Part shown: positions 17,144 to 25,756 of the stretch, piece after piece | Layout: every line of letters starts with the position of its first letter | Numbering within the stretch: position 1 is the stretch's first letter | DNA from: an uncultured Clostridia bacterium | GTDB lineage: Bacteria > Bacillota > Clostridia > Lachnospirales > CAG-274 | Assembly (NCBI GenBank): GCA_944381435.1 | Contig: CALWLD010000015.1 | Span: 1 to 55,150, forward strand | Direction: 5' to 3' | DNA length: 55,150 bases | Translations under genes and position numbers: made by a program | Notes under the pieces: model-generated | Told to the model about the DNA's origin: nothing | Databases searched by the model: none | Seen by the model: the letters and a program-made list of their open reading frames with translations, nothing else

Positions 17144-18562
17144 TTATAAAGATTGAGCTTTTAATGTGTTAGTAGAACCAGTTTGTCCAAGAGGTGTACC
17201 ACCAACTGTAACTATAACATCGCCTTTTTTAGCAAAGCCTTTTTCGTTAGCAATGTTTGCAGTGTTTTGGAATAAATCTCCTGAAGATATGTTATCAATA
17301 TTTACTAAAGAAGGATAGCAACCCCAAGTAAGATTTAATTGTCTTTGAACTCTTTCATCTGGTGTTAAACCAAGAATGATAGCTTCTGGTCTATATTTAG
17401 ATACTTCTCTAACTGTAAGACCAGATTTTGTAACAGCAACGATACAAGGTGCATTTAAATCGTTTGCTGTTGTACAAGTTGCATAGCTGATAGCATCTGT
17501 AATGTTAGTTGTTTTAGCAGTAGCATTGTTGTAGAATTTTTCTACGTAATCGATAGAAGATTCTATTTTTGTAGCTATTCTAACCATAGCGTTAACTGCT
17601 TCTACAGGGAAGCTACCTTTTGCAGTTTCACCAGATAACATAATAGCATCTGTACCATCGAAAATAGCGTTAGCAACGTCGCTAGCTTCTGCTCTTGTAG
17701 GACGAGGGTTAGTAATCATAGATTCTAACATTTGTGTAGCAGTAACAACTAATTTTCCTTTTGCTTTACATTTATCTATTAATTGTTTTTGGATAATAGG
17801 TACTTCTTCAAAAGGTATTTCTACGCCAAGGTCACCACGTGCAACCATTATACCGTCAGTAACTTCTAAAATAGAATCGATATTGTCAACACCTTCACGG
17901 TTTTCTATTTTAGATATAATTTTTATATCGCTACCACCGTTTTCTTCTAAAACTTTACGTATAGATAACACGTCAGAAGCAGAACGAATGAAAGATGCAG
18001 CTATATAATCGAAGCCCATTTTTACACCAAATTTGATATCATCTATATCTTTTTCTGTAAGAGCAGGTAATTTTATAGAAACGTTAGGAAGGTTTATACC
18101 TTTTCTTGAGCCTAACATACCGCTGTTTATAATTTCACAAACAACATCATTGCCGTTTATCTCTAAAACTTTAAGCTCTATTAAACCATCATCAATTAAA
18201 ACTGTTGCACCAACACTAAGGTCTTTTGCGAAATCTTCGTATGTAACAGAAACTTTTGTAGAATCGCCTTCAATATCGTCTGTAGTAAGGATAAATTTAT
18301 TACCTTTTTCAAGCTTAACAGGTTCTTCTTTAAGAACTTTAGTTCTTATTTCTGGACCTTTTGTATCTAAAATAAGAGGGATAGGCATACCAAGCTCTTC
18401 TCTAACTTTTTTTACTGTGTTTATAGTTTCACCGTGAGATTCGTGGCTACCGTGTGAAAAGTTGATACGAACTGCATTCATACCAGTTTCTATAAGTTTT
18501 TTTACCATTTCAGGCGAGTTGCTAACAGGACCTAATGTAGCAATAATTTTTGTTTTTCTCAT
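17144..18562 (-). CDS. pyk: Pyruvate kinase
   Basis: A 472-residue pyruvate kinase that makes pyruvate and ATP from PEP. Visible signatures: RKTKIIATLGP at the start, RINFSHGSHE, LDTKGPEIRT, the active-site Lys in DIKIISKIENREG, MVARGDLGVEIP, and TATQMLESMITNPRPTRAE. Length matches the short form, so the extra C-terminal PEP-utiliser domain of Bacillus enzymes is absent. It is downstream of pfkA on the same strand, 183 bases away, and that gap is filled by the structured repeat and a perfect 23-base palindrome. Ribosome-binding site AAAGGAG. Probably cotranscribed with pfkA or served by a promoter in that gap. Confidence 0.97.
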   Translation of the reverse strand: MRKTKIIATLGPVSNSPEMVKKLIETGMNAVRINFSHGSHESHGETINTVKKVREELGMPIPLILDTKGPEIRTKVLKEEPVKLEKGNKFILTTDDIEGDSTKVSVTYEDFAKDLSVGATVLIDDGLIELKVLEINGNDVVCEIINSGMLGSRKGINLPNVSIKLPALTEKDIDDIKFGVKMGFDYIAASFIRSASDVLSIRKVLEENGGSDIKIISKIENREGVDNIDSILEVTDGIMVARGDLGVEIPFEEVPIIQKQLIDKCKAKGKLVVTATQMLESMITNPRPTRAEASDVANAIFDGTDAIMLSGETAKGSFPVEAVNAMVRIATKIESSIDYVEKFYNNATAKTTNITDAISYATCTTANDLNAPCIVAVTKSGLTVREVSKYRPEAIILGLTPDERVQRQLNLTWGCYPSLVNIDNISSGDLFQNTANIANEKGFAKKGDVIVTVGGTPLGQTGSTNTLKAQSL

Positions 18563-18593
18563 AATTTGAATTACTCCTTTAAAATATTATTAA

Positions 18594-18616
18594 TATTAAA
18601 TACAATGTATTTAATA
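18594..18616. promoter_or_regulatory. Perfect 23-base palindrome upstream of pyk
   Basis: Arms TATTAAATACA and TGTATTTAATA around a single central base, beginning 32 bases upstream of the pyk ATG. The form suits either a dimeric repressor operator or a transcript hairpin that guards the pyk leader. It is not part of the adjacent repeat. Confidence 0.6.
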
Positions 18617-18627
18617 AGTAATTATTA

Positions 18628-18748
18628 CAATTAAGGTATGACTTAATATTTTAAAGTAAAAAGTATAAACGTTTTTTTGTTTTAATTTTTACTTTAAAAT
18701 ATTTAAAAATACCTGTTTTGAATACAAAGTATTCAAAAAAATTGATTA
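18628..18748 (-). repeat. Interspersed structured repeat, copy 2 (best preserved)
   Basis: 121 bp between pfkA and pyk. Ends CAATT and AATTG pair. The small hairpin is perfect (GAATAC-AAA-GTATTC, read on the plus strand) and the long hairpin has AGGTAT/ATACCT at its base and AAAGTAAAAA/TTTTTACTTT higher up, with a T-rich loop containing ATAAACGTTTTTT. The terminal TTA of the repeat is, on the minus strand, the TAA stop codon of pfkA. The strand given is that of the host transcript. Confidence 0.85.
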
Positions 18749-19723
18749 AGCAAATGTTTTTATTATTTGATACATAGTATCATCGTATGTTCTTGTAGCT
18801 TTTAAGCCTTCTTCAAGGTCTATAGTATCATATTTGCCATCTTTCATAATCATAATTTTGTTAGTGTTACCTTTTAAAAGCTCTTGTACAGCATAATATC
18901 CCATCATAGATGCGTGCATTCTATCAACAGCAGTTGGAGAACCACCACGTTGAAGATGGCCTAGGATAGTAGCTCTTGTTTCTATACCTGTAGAAGCTTC
19001 AACTTTTTTAGCAAGCTCGTGAGCTTTAACGTTTGTAAAGCCTTCTGCTAATATAATAACATTACTTATTTTGCCGTTTTTTCTATTTTTTTCTATTTCT
19101 GCTAAAATTTCTTCTTCTGTAACATCTGGTCTTTCTGGAATTAAAACTTCTTCAGAACCATTGATTAAACCACACCATAAAGCAATATAGCCTGCATTTC
19201 TACCCATAACTTCAACTATACAGCAACGCTCGTGTGAAGAAGATGTATCTCTTATTTTATCAATGGCTTCCATAGCAGTGTTTACAGCTGTATCAAAACC
19301 AATTGTATATTCTGAGCAAGCTAAATCTAAATCGATAGTGCCAGGAATACCTACTACTTTAATACCTAATCTTGATAGGTGAAGAGCACCTGTTAAAGAA
19401 CCATCGCCACCTATAACAACTAAAGCATCTAAACCTAACTTTTTACAAACATCAATAGCTTTTTGTTTGCCTTCGTCTGTCATCATTTCTTTGCAACGAG
19501 CAGATAATAAGATAGTACCGCCTCTTTGCATTATTTCAGAAACACTTTTATTATCAAGGTTTATATAATCACAGTTTATAACACCTTCATAACCACGCAT
19601 AAAGCCGATTACCTCAATGTTGTTTTTAACAGCAGTTCTTACTATAGCACGGATAGATGCATTCATACCTGGAGCATCGCCACCACTTGTTAATATACCG
19701 ATTTTTTTTACTTTATTATCCAT
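18746..19723 (-). CDS. pfkA: 6-phosphofructokinase, ATP-dependent
   Basis: A 325-residue PfkA, the committing step of glycolysis (fructose-6-phosphate to fructose-1,6-bisphosphate). Motifs: KIGILTSGGDAPGMNASIRA (ATP site), VIGGDGSLTGALHLS, the catalytic loop PGTIDLDLACSEYTIGFDTA, and EVMGRNAGYIAL. In the catalytic loop both Asp of TIDxD are kept, while the common Asn between them is Leu. ATG 19723 is chosen because GAGGTG is correctly placed; the longer frame would begin inside that site. It follows dnaE and precedes pyk, an order common in Firmicutes. Its stop codon lies in the first bases of the structured repeat. Confidence 0.96.
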   Translation of the reverse strand: MDNKVKKIGILTSGGDAPGMNASIRAIVRTAVKNNIEVIGFMRGYEGVINCDYINLDNKSVSEIMQRGGTILLSARCKEMMTDEGKQKAIDVCKKLGLDALVVIGGDGSLTGALHLSRLGIKVVGIPGTIDLDLACSEYTIGFDTAVNTAMEAIDKIRDTSSSHERCCIVEVMGRNAGYIALWCGLINGSEEVLIPERPDVTEEEILAEIEKNRKNGKISNVIILAEGFTNVKAHELAKKVEASTGIETRATILGHLQRGGSPTAVDRMHASMMGYYAVQELLKGNTNKIMIMKDGKYDTIDLEEGLKATRTYDDTMYQIIKTFA

Positions 19724-19927
19724 AAAACACCTCAATTAATTGATTTATTTTTAAACCTTTACTTAAATTTTACAATTAAAACTATACATAAGTCAATACT
19801 AAATTTAAAATTTTTTAAAATTATTAAAATTGACAAAAAAATAACATAGCACAGTTAAAATTATATAAAAAAATAATAAAATTATAGTTAATATTAAGTA
19901 TTATAACCAAAAATTTAATAATATTTA

Positions 19928-22900
19928 CTATTTTATTACGATACAATCGTTATTTAGCACATTAATTAGCCCATTTATAAGGTTATCATTAATGTTTACC
20001 CAATGGCTACTATTTAGCTTTAGTTTAACTTTTTTAGCCTCATCATACACAATAACAGGTGTAAAACCTTTGTTAGCTAATAAAATATGTTCTATATTAT
20101 TTAAAGATATATCCATATTCTTTGGTAATTTTATCCAAAGGGTTTTATCTGCTTGTTGCAAAATCTCATAAGGTTTTATGCTTGAACATATAATTTTTGA
20201 TGATTGATTTTCTGATATGCTAGCTTTACCTTCGATAACTACAACGCTATCTTCTTTTAAAAATTTTGAATACTTGGAAAAAACGTCTGGAAATACAATT
20301 ACTTCTATAGTACCAAACAAATCTTCAAGAGTTAAAAAAGCCATTTGTTTATTATTCTTTGTAAAATTTGAAGTTATACTTGATATTATACCACCAACTA
20401 TAACTTTTTGTCCATCTTTAATATTTTCTACTTGGTCATCTTCATTTTTAATAAAATCTAACGTAGAATTACTTATAAATTTTTTTAAATTTTCGTTATA
20501 CTCATCTAAAGGATGACCGCTTACATATATGCCTAGCATTTCTTTTTCAAGGGATAAAAGTTCCTTTTTAGAAAGCTCTTCTATATTAGGTAAAGTGTCT
20601 ATTTGGTCAGATTTTGAGCTGTTATTACCCATAGAGAAAATGTCAAGCTGGCCTTCTAAAGTAGATTTTTTTGTATGGTTTATACCATCATAATATTTTT
20701 TATATACTGCTAGATATTGAGAGCGTTTACCACCTAAAGAATCGAATGCACCAGCTTTTATTAAAGATTCTATAGCTCTAGAATTTAGCTCTTTATCTAA
20801 CCTTTGTAAAAAATCTCTTAAAGATGTAAACTTACCGTTTTTTTCACGCTCATTAACTAAAGCTTTTATTAATGATTTTCCTACATTTTTTATAGCAGAT
20901 AAATTAAACCTAATTTTACCACTTGAAACACTAAACCTATCAAAGCCTTCATTTATATCAGGTGGTAAAAGCTCAATGTTTAAACGTTTTATATCTGCAA
21001 TATATTCTGATATTTTGGTTGCGTTATCAGAAACGCTTGTTAAAAGGGCAGACATAAACTCTACAGGATAATAAGCCTTAAGCCAAGCAGTTTGGCAAGC
21101 GATAACTGCATAAGCTGCTGCGTGAGACTTATTAAAGGCGTATTTTGCAAAATCTTGCATTTCATCAAAAATTTGGTTAGCTATTTCTTCACTTATACCT
21201 TTTTTTATGCAACCATCAACTTCTCCTTCTATACCATAAATAAAGTTTTTACGCTCAAGCTCCATCTCATCTGTTTTCTTTTTACCCATAGCACGCCTTA
21301 AAAGGTCACTTCGTCCTAGGCTATAGCCTGCAAGTTCTTGTACTATCTGCATAACTTGCTCTTGATAAACAATACAGCCATAAGTAGGCTTTAGGATAGG
21401 CTCTAAAAGAGGGTGGGTATATTTTATATCAGACTTTGTGTTTTTACCTTTTACATACTTTGGTATAAAGTCCATAGGTCCTGGCCTGTAAAGAGATACA
21501 CCTGCTATAATATCTTCTATAGATTCAGGCTTTAGCTCTTTCATAAATTGTTTCATACCAGCACTTTCTAGCTGGAATATACCATCTGTGTTGCCTGTAG
21601 ATATAAGCTCATATATTTTACTGTCTTTATAGTTTATATTATTTACATTAAGATTTGAATTATGTATACGATTTATTTCGTTAAATGCATCTTTTATAAC
21701 TGTTAAAGTTCTAAGCCCTAAAAAGTCCATTTTTAAAAGCCCTAGCTCTTCTAAAGTTGTCATAGGAAACTGGGTTGTGATAACACCATCGTTAGTGTTA
21801 AGCGGTACATAGTCCATAACAGGCTTATCACAGATAACAACACCTGCCGCGTGAGTTGAGGCGTGCCTTGGAAGCCCTTCTAGCTTTAAAGACATATCTA
21901 TAAGATGTTTAACCTGTGGGTTGTTATTATATTCTTCTAAAAGCTCAGGGTTTTGCACCAATGCTTTAGATATAGTTATTTTAAGCTCCATAGGTATCAT
22001 TTTTGCTATTCTATCAACATCTGCATAAGGTATATTTAACGCACGCCCTACATCTCTTATAGCATTTCTTGCTGCCATTGTACCAAAAGTTATAATTTGA
22101 GAAACGTGGTCTATACCATATTTTTCTATAACATAATTTATAACATTTTGCCTTTTTTCATAACAAAAATCTATATCTATGTCTGGCATACTTATTCTTT
22201 CAGGATTTAAAAAACGTTCAAAAATAAGGCTATATTCAATAGGGTCTATATCTGTTATTTTTAAACAATAAGATACCAAGCTACCAGCAGCAGAGCCTCG
22301 CCCTGGACCTACCATTATATCATTATCTTTTGCATATTTTATAAAGTCCCATACTATTAAAAAGTAATCTACAAAACCCATTTGTTTTATTGTATCAAGC
22401 TCATAATTTAGCCTATCTATTAAATAATCTGTTATTTCTTTATATCTTTCTTTTAAACCATTTTCACAAAGCTCTTTTAAGTAAGAAAACGCATCTTTGC
22501 CATTTGGAACATTAAATATAGGAAGTTTATATTTATTAAATTCAAAAGAAACATTACATCTTTTGGCTATTTTATATGTGTTTTCTAATGCCTCAGGAGC
22601 ATAGGGGAATAAATCCAACATTTGTTTAGGAGATTTTAAGTAATATTGCCCACCTTCATAACGCATACGGTTTTCATCTTCAACAGTTTTACCTGTTTGT
22701 ATACATAGCAAAATGTCGTGAGCCTCTGCATCTTCTTCTTTTATATAGTGAATATCATTTGTGCAAACAAGGGGTATGTTTGTTTCCTTGCTCATTCTTA
22801 TTAAATTTTGGTTTACTATAGCTTGATTTTCTATACCGTGGTCTTGTAGCTCTAAAAAGAAATTACCTTCTCCAAAAATATCGTTATACATAAGGGCAAA

Positions 22901-23377
22901 TTCTTTGGCTTTTTCGTAAGAGTGGGTTAAGATGCTTCTTGCAACAGCACCTCCCATACAAGCACTAAGCCCTATAAGTCCTTTGCTATATTTTTTTAAT
23001 ATTTCTATATCAATACGGGGCTTATAATAAAAACCTTCTGTAAAACCAAAGGATACAAGCTTTATAAGGTTGTTGTATCCTTCGTTATTTTCTGCTAATA
23101 AAACTAGGTGATAGTAGGTATTTTCTTTAGAATAGGTTTTATCAAAACGAGAGCCAGATGCAACGTAAACTTCGCACCCTATAATAGGCTTAATGCCAAC
23201 TTTTAATGCCTCTTTGTAAAAATCTATTGCACCATACATAACTCCGTGGTCTGTTATAGCTATAGAATCCATACCTAGCTCTTTTACTTCTTTTACAAGC
23301 TCTTTTATTTTAGAAGAGCCATCTAACAAGCTATATTCTGTATGCACGTGCAAGTGAGTAAAGTTTATATTTTCCAT
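19928..23377 (-). CDS. dnaE: DNA polymerase III alpha subunit (DnaE)
   Basis: A 1,149-residue C-family replicative polymerase. The order is a PHP domain at the N-terminus (FTHLHVHTEYSLLDGSSKI, AITDHGVMYG), the palm with catalytic Asp residues (GPGRGSAAGSLVSYCL; MPDIDIDFCYEKR), a thumb/fingers region ending in the HhH part (SRAIESLIKAGAFDSL), and a C-terminal OB fold near residues 980-1060 (VIVGGIISSITSNFTKN). The absence of an internal exonuclease insert marks it as DnaE rather than PolC. In Firmicutes DnaE extends primers and works beside PolC. It leads the dnaE-pfkA-pyk run, preceded by two acyltransferase-like genes on the same strand. Confidence 0.96.
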   Translation of the reverse strand: MENINFTHLHVHTEYSLLDGSSKIKELVKEVKELGMDSIAITDHGVMYGAIDFYKEALKVGIKPIIGCEVYVASGSRFDKTYSKENTYYHLVLLAENNEGYNNLIKLVSFGFTEGFYYKPRIDIEILKKYSKGLIGLSACMGGAVARSILTHSYEKAKEFALMYNDIFGEGNFFLELQDHGIENQAIVNQNLIRMSKETNIPLVCTNDIHYIKEEDAEAHDILLCIQTGKTVEDENRMRYEGGQYYLKSPKQMLDLFPYAPEALENTYKIAKRCNVSFEFNKYKLPIFNVPNGKDAFSYLKELCENGLKERYKEITDYLIDRLNYELDTIKQMGFVDYFLIVWDFIKYAKDNDIMVGPGRGSAAGSLVSYCLKITDIDPIEYSLIFERFLNPERISMPDIDIDFCYEKRQNVINYVIEKYGIDHVSQIITFGTMAARNAIRDVGRALNIPYADVDRIAKMIPMELKITISKALVQNPELLEEYNNNPQVKHLIDMSLKLEGLPRHASTHAAGVVICDKPVMDYVPLNTNDGVITTQFPMTTLEELGLLKMDFLGLRTLTVIKDAFNEINRIHNSNLNVNNINYKDSKIYELISTGNTDGIFQLESAGMKQFMKELKPESIEDIIAGVSLYRPGPMDFIPKYVKGKNTKSDIKYTHPLLEPILKPTYGCIVYQEQVMQIVQELAGYSLGRSDLLRRAMGKKKTDEMELERKNFIYGIEGEVDGCIKKGISEEIANQIFDEMQDFAKYAFNKSHAAAYAVIACQTAWLKAYYPVEFMSALLTSVSDNATKISEYIADIKRLNIELLPPDINEGFDRFSVSSGKIRFNLSAIKNVGKSLIKALVNEREKNGKFTSLRDFLQRLDKELNSRAIESLIKAGAFDSLGGKRSQYLAVYKKYYDGINHTKKSTLEGQLDIFSMGNNSSKSDQIDTLPNIEELSKKELLSLEKEMLGIYVSGHPLDEYNENLKKFISNSTLDFIKNEDDQVENIKDGQKVIVGGIISSITSNFTKNNKQMAFLTLEDLFGTIEVIVFPDVFSKYSKFLKEDSVVVIEGKASISENQSSKIICSSIKPYEILQQADKTLWIKLPKNMDISLNNIEHILLANKGFTPVIVYDEAKKVKLKLNSSHWVNINDNLINGLINVLNNDCIVIK

Positions 23378-23401
23378 AAAACACCTACTTTCTTTTATTT
23401 T

Positions 23402-24409
23402 TTAAACTTCTTCATCTATAAAAACTTTATTTAGAAGATTTATTTTAGAAAAAGCATTTAAAATATAATCATCTTTTGTAAATAAGTTAATGTTTTTATA
23501 TCCAAATAAAATACTTGTTAAATCATTAATATTTATATTTAAAACCTTATTTAAAGGGGTATTTAAAGCTTCTATATAAGAGCTATTTTGGCTAATATTT
23601 ATCTTAAATAAACCGTTGTTTTCTTTAATGATATCATCTTTTATATTTAGGCATATAGATACATCTTCTTTAGATGAAAAATTCTTGAAAAATTCATACA
23701 AATTAACAATTCTTGCCATAACTAGAGGCTTTGTTTCTTTTATACTTGTATATTTATCATCTAAAAATACACCACGAACAGTCTTTTTATCAACACCCCA
23801 ATAAACATAATATCCTACAAAATTATTATCATCAAAAAGCATAGTTATATTACCGTTCTCACTTTTTACCTCTTGATGCAATGTTTTTATATAATCTAAA
23901 TCTCTTATGCAAAATACATTATATTTTTCTTTAAGAAATTTATTTGTGAAATTTGCTATTTTTTCATAATCTTCCTCTTTAACATCTATCTCTTTAAAGC
24001 TATCATTAATATTTAAAAAATTATGGTTATATATATAGTTAAAATCAAAAGGGAGGTAAATTTCTTCTTTAGCAGGGCGTAAGAAGGTAAAAGGTATTTT
24101 TTCTTTGTACATATCTTTTAAGCTTTTATTTAAAAGCTCTGCCATATATCCTTTTTTTCTATGTTCATTAAGGGTAGCAACAGCAACTATATAATAAGAA
24201 TTATATACATTGCCGTTTATAAACATTTTATAAGGGTTTAAATGTAACATAGATGCTATGTTATCATCTACAAATTTACATAAAATTTTATTATCTTTAT
24301 TTTTATATAAATAATAATAATCTAAAAATTTTTCTGTATCTTCTTTAAATATATTTTCCCATATTTTTCTTGTTTTTTCTTTTTCTTTATCATTTAAATA
24401 TTTAATCAA
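23402..24409 (-). CDS. Eis-like GNAT acetyltransferase (two-domain)
   Basis: A 335-residue protein of the Eis-like group: an N-terminal GNAT with motif A in AVATLNEHRKKGYMAELLN (acetyl-CoA pyrophosphate loop), a second GNAT-like half (FVGYYVYWGV), and a C-terminal domain of sterol-carrier-protein type (DVSICLNIKDDII to IDEEV). Relatives acetylate aminoglycosides or peptides, but the natural substrate of the Firmicutes versions is not established. It lies 24 bases ahead of dnaE and 12 bases after the DUF2156 gene, so the three probably share a transcript. Confidence 0.8.
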   Translation of the reverse strand: MIKYLNDKEKEKTRKIWENIFKEDTEKFLDYYYLYKNKDNKILCKFVDDNIASMLHLNPYKMFINGNVYNSYYIVAVATLNEHRKKGYMAELLNKSLKDMYKEKIPFTFLRPAKEEIYLPFDFNYIYNHNFLNINDSFKEIDVKEEDYEKIANFTNKFLKEKYNVFCIRDLDYIKTLHQEVKSENGNITMLFDDNNFVGYYVYWGVDKKTVRGVFLDDKYTSIKETKPLVMARIVNLYEFFKNFSSKEDVSICLNIKDDIIKENNGLFKINISQNSSYIEALNTPLNKVLNININDLTSILFGYKNINLFTKDDYILNAFSKINLLNKVFIDEEV

Positions 24410-24421
24410 AATAACACCACC

Positions 24422-25327
24422 TTATAACTGGATAACACGGTATTTTCTGGCATACCCTATAGGTTCATAAGAAAGCTTTGCCTTTCTAAGCCCTTCAAGC
24501 CCTAAATCGTCCTCTCTGTTTACAATGTAAGCATCAGGAAAAGCATTTATTATAAATTGTTGGTTTATAAAAGGATATAACCCTCTAATATCTGGATTTG
24601 CTTTTTCTATGTGGATTATTGCCATTTTTTCAACTGTGTTATAACTACCTATAGTAAATGCCTCTAACCTATCATTTACAAAAATACCTGCCATAGTTAC
24701 CTTTAATGCATCACAATTTTCCAAAATATCGTTTATGCCTTGTAGTTCTCCGTCTAAATGCTCTTCTGCATCATCTCCTTTTTGTTCACGCCATCTGTTT
24801 AAAAAATCTAGTATAGTATCTCTGTATTGGCAACAAAGGGTTTTATAATAAAAATTGCCTTCATTTTCTCTTAAAAATGCATTTATATGATTTTTTTTCT
24901 TTCGAAGTTTTTTCCCAGAAAGAGTTTTTAAAGATTCTGCTAGATATAGATAATCTTTAGCGTCATCAACATCTATTATATCAAATAGAGCTTTATCAAG
25001 ATTTAAAGCATTAAGACCTTCTTCATCTGCTAAATAAACTTTTAATTTTTTATTTAATGTGTTATTAAAATAGTCTATTAAAACATTAAAAGCATCTTTT
25101 ATATGCTCATCTTTACACATAGGTAATGCACAATAGTCTTCCCCATCTATGACCATCGTTATAAGAAGAGCCTTGTTATCCCAGATTGCAAACTTTACGT
25201 TATAAAAATCTTTCCATAAAAAAACATCTAAAAAAACACTATCACAAGTTTTGTTACTTCTTAAATTAAAATAAGATGAAATTGTTTCTATATCTTCTTT
25301 TGATATAGGTTTAAAATCTAAAAACAT
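24422..25327 (-). CDS. DUF2156 (LPG_synthase_C-like) acyltransferase-fold protein
   Basis: A 301-residue protein related to the catalytic C-terminal half of lysyl-phosphatidylglycerol synthases (MprF) but without the membrane flippase part. Family features include FRPISKEDI-like start (DFKPISKEDIETI), LSGKKLRKKKNHINAF, FTIGSYNTVEKMAIIHIEKANPDIRGLYPFINQQF and VNREDDLGLEGLRKAKLSY. It has the double-GNAT fold that in MprF moves an aminoacyl group from tRNA. The true substrate here is unknown. It opens the minus-strand run that includes the Eis-like gene and dnaE, and is divergent from csoR. Confidence 0.82.
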   Translation of the reverse strand: MFLDFKPISKEDIETISSYFNLRSNKTCDSVFLDVFLWKDFYNVKFAIWDNKALLITMVIDGEDYCALPMCKDEHIKDAFNVLIDYFNNTLNKKLKVYLADEEGLNALNLDKALFDIIDVDDAKDYLYLAESLKTLSGKKLRKKKNHINAFLRENEGNFYYKTLCCQYRDTILDFLNRWREQKGDDAEEHLDGELQGINDILENCDALKVTMAGIFVNDRLEAFTIGSYNTVEKMAIIHIEKANPDIRGLYPFINQQFIINAFPDAYIVNREDDLGLEGLRKAKLSYEPIGYARKYRVIQL

Positions 25328-25413
25328 AATAATACCTCTTTATAAAATATATAGTTAATTATAGTATAGCAAATTACTATATATAAGACAAGAAAAAATT
25401 TAACAAAACAAAC

Positions 25414-25466
25414 TTGACAAAAAATATAGGGTATGATATCCTATACATAGGATAGGGGGGTATGCT
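25414..25466 (+). promoter_or_regulatory. csoR-copA promoter with CsoR-like operator
   Basis: TTGACA (25414-25419), 17-base spacer, TATCCT (25437-25442). The spacer and -10 are embedded in ATAGGGTATGATATCCTAT, with a second G-tract block TAGGGGGGTATGCTA just downstream. CsoR operators are G/C-tract inverted repeats of this kind, so copper-free CsoR is expected to cover the promoter. The match is by eye. Confidence 0.65.
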
Positions 25467-25468
25467 AT

Positions 25469-25744
25469 ATGCAAACTAAAAGAAATGATGATTTTAAACA
25501 AAACTTGACAAAAAGGCTTAACAGGATAGAAGGTCAGGTTAGAGGCGTAAAAAAAATGATAGAAAACGACGCCTATTGTAACGATGTTATGAACCAAATA
25601 TTATCTATAAAATCTGCCCTAGATTCAGTAAATAAGCTTATTTTAGAAAGCCATATAAACACTTGTGTTGTAGATAAAATAAAAAATGATGATACAAAGG
25701 TTTTAGATGAGCTAATGAACACAATATCTAAAATAATAAAATAA
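25469..25744 (+). CDS. csoR: Copper-sensing repressor CsoR
   Basis: A 91-residue four-helix-bundle repressor of the CsoR/RcnR family (starts with KRLNRIEGQVRGVKKMIEND). The Cu(I) ligands fit Cys in AYCNDVM, His and Cys in ESHINTC, the C-H-C pattern of true copper sensors. It dissociates from DNA when copper binds, releasing its own operon. The gene is followed 12 bases later by the copper ATPase, a standard csoR-copA unit, without a copZ chaperone gene between them. The start overlaps the end of the operator region, leaving a short leader. Confidence 0.93.
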   Translation: MQTKRNDDFKQNLTKRLNRIEGQVRGVKKMIENDAYCNDVMNQILSIKSALDSVNKLILESHINTCVVDKIKNDDTKVLDELMNTISKIIK

Positions 25745-25756
25745 GGAGGATTTAAT

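Noticed and set aside
18628..18748. Repeat copy 2 as an ordinary intrinsic terminator of pfkA
   Set aside because: In the pfkA direction the T-run precedes the small hairpin and is not after it, and the same element occurs antisense in the thiamine leader.
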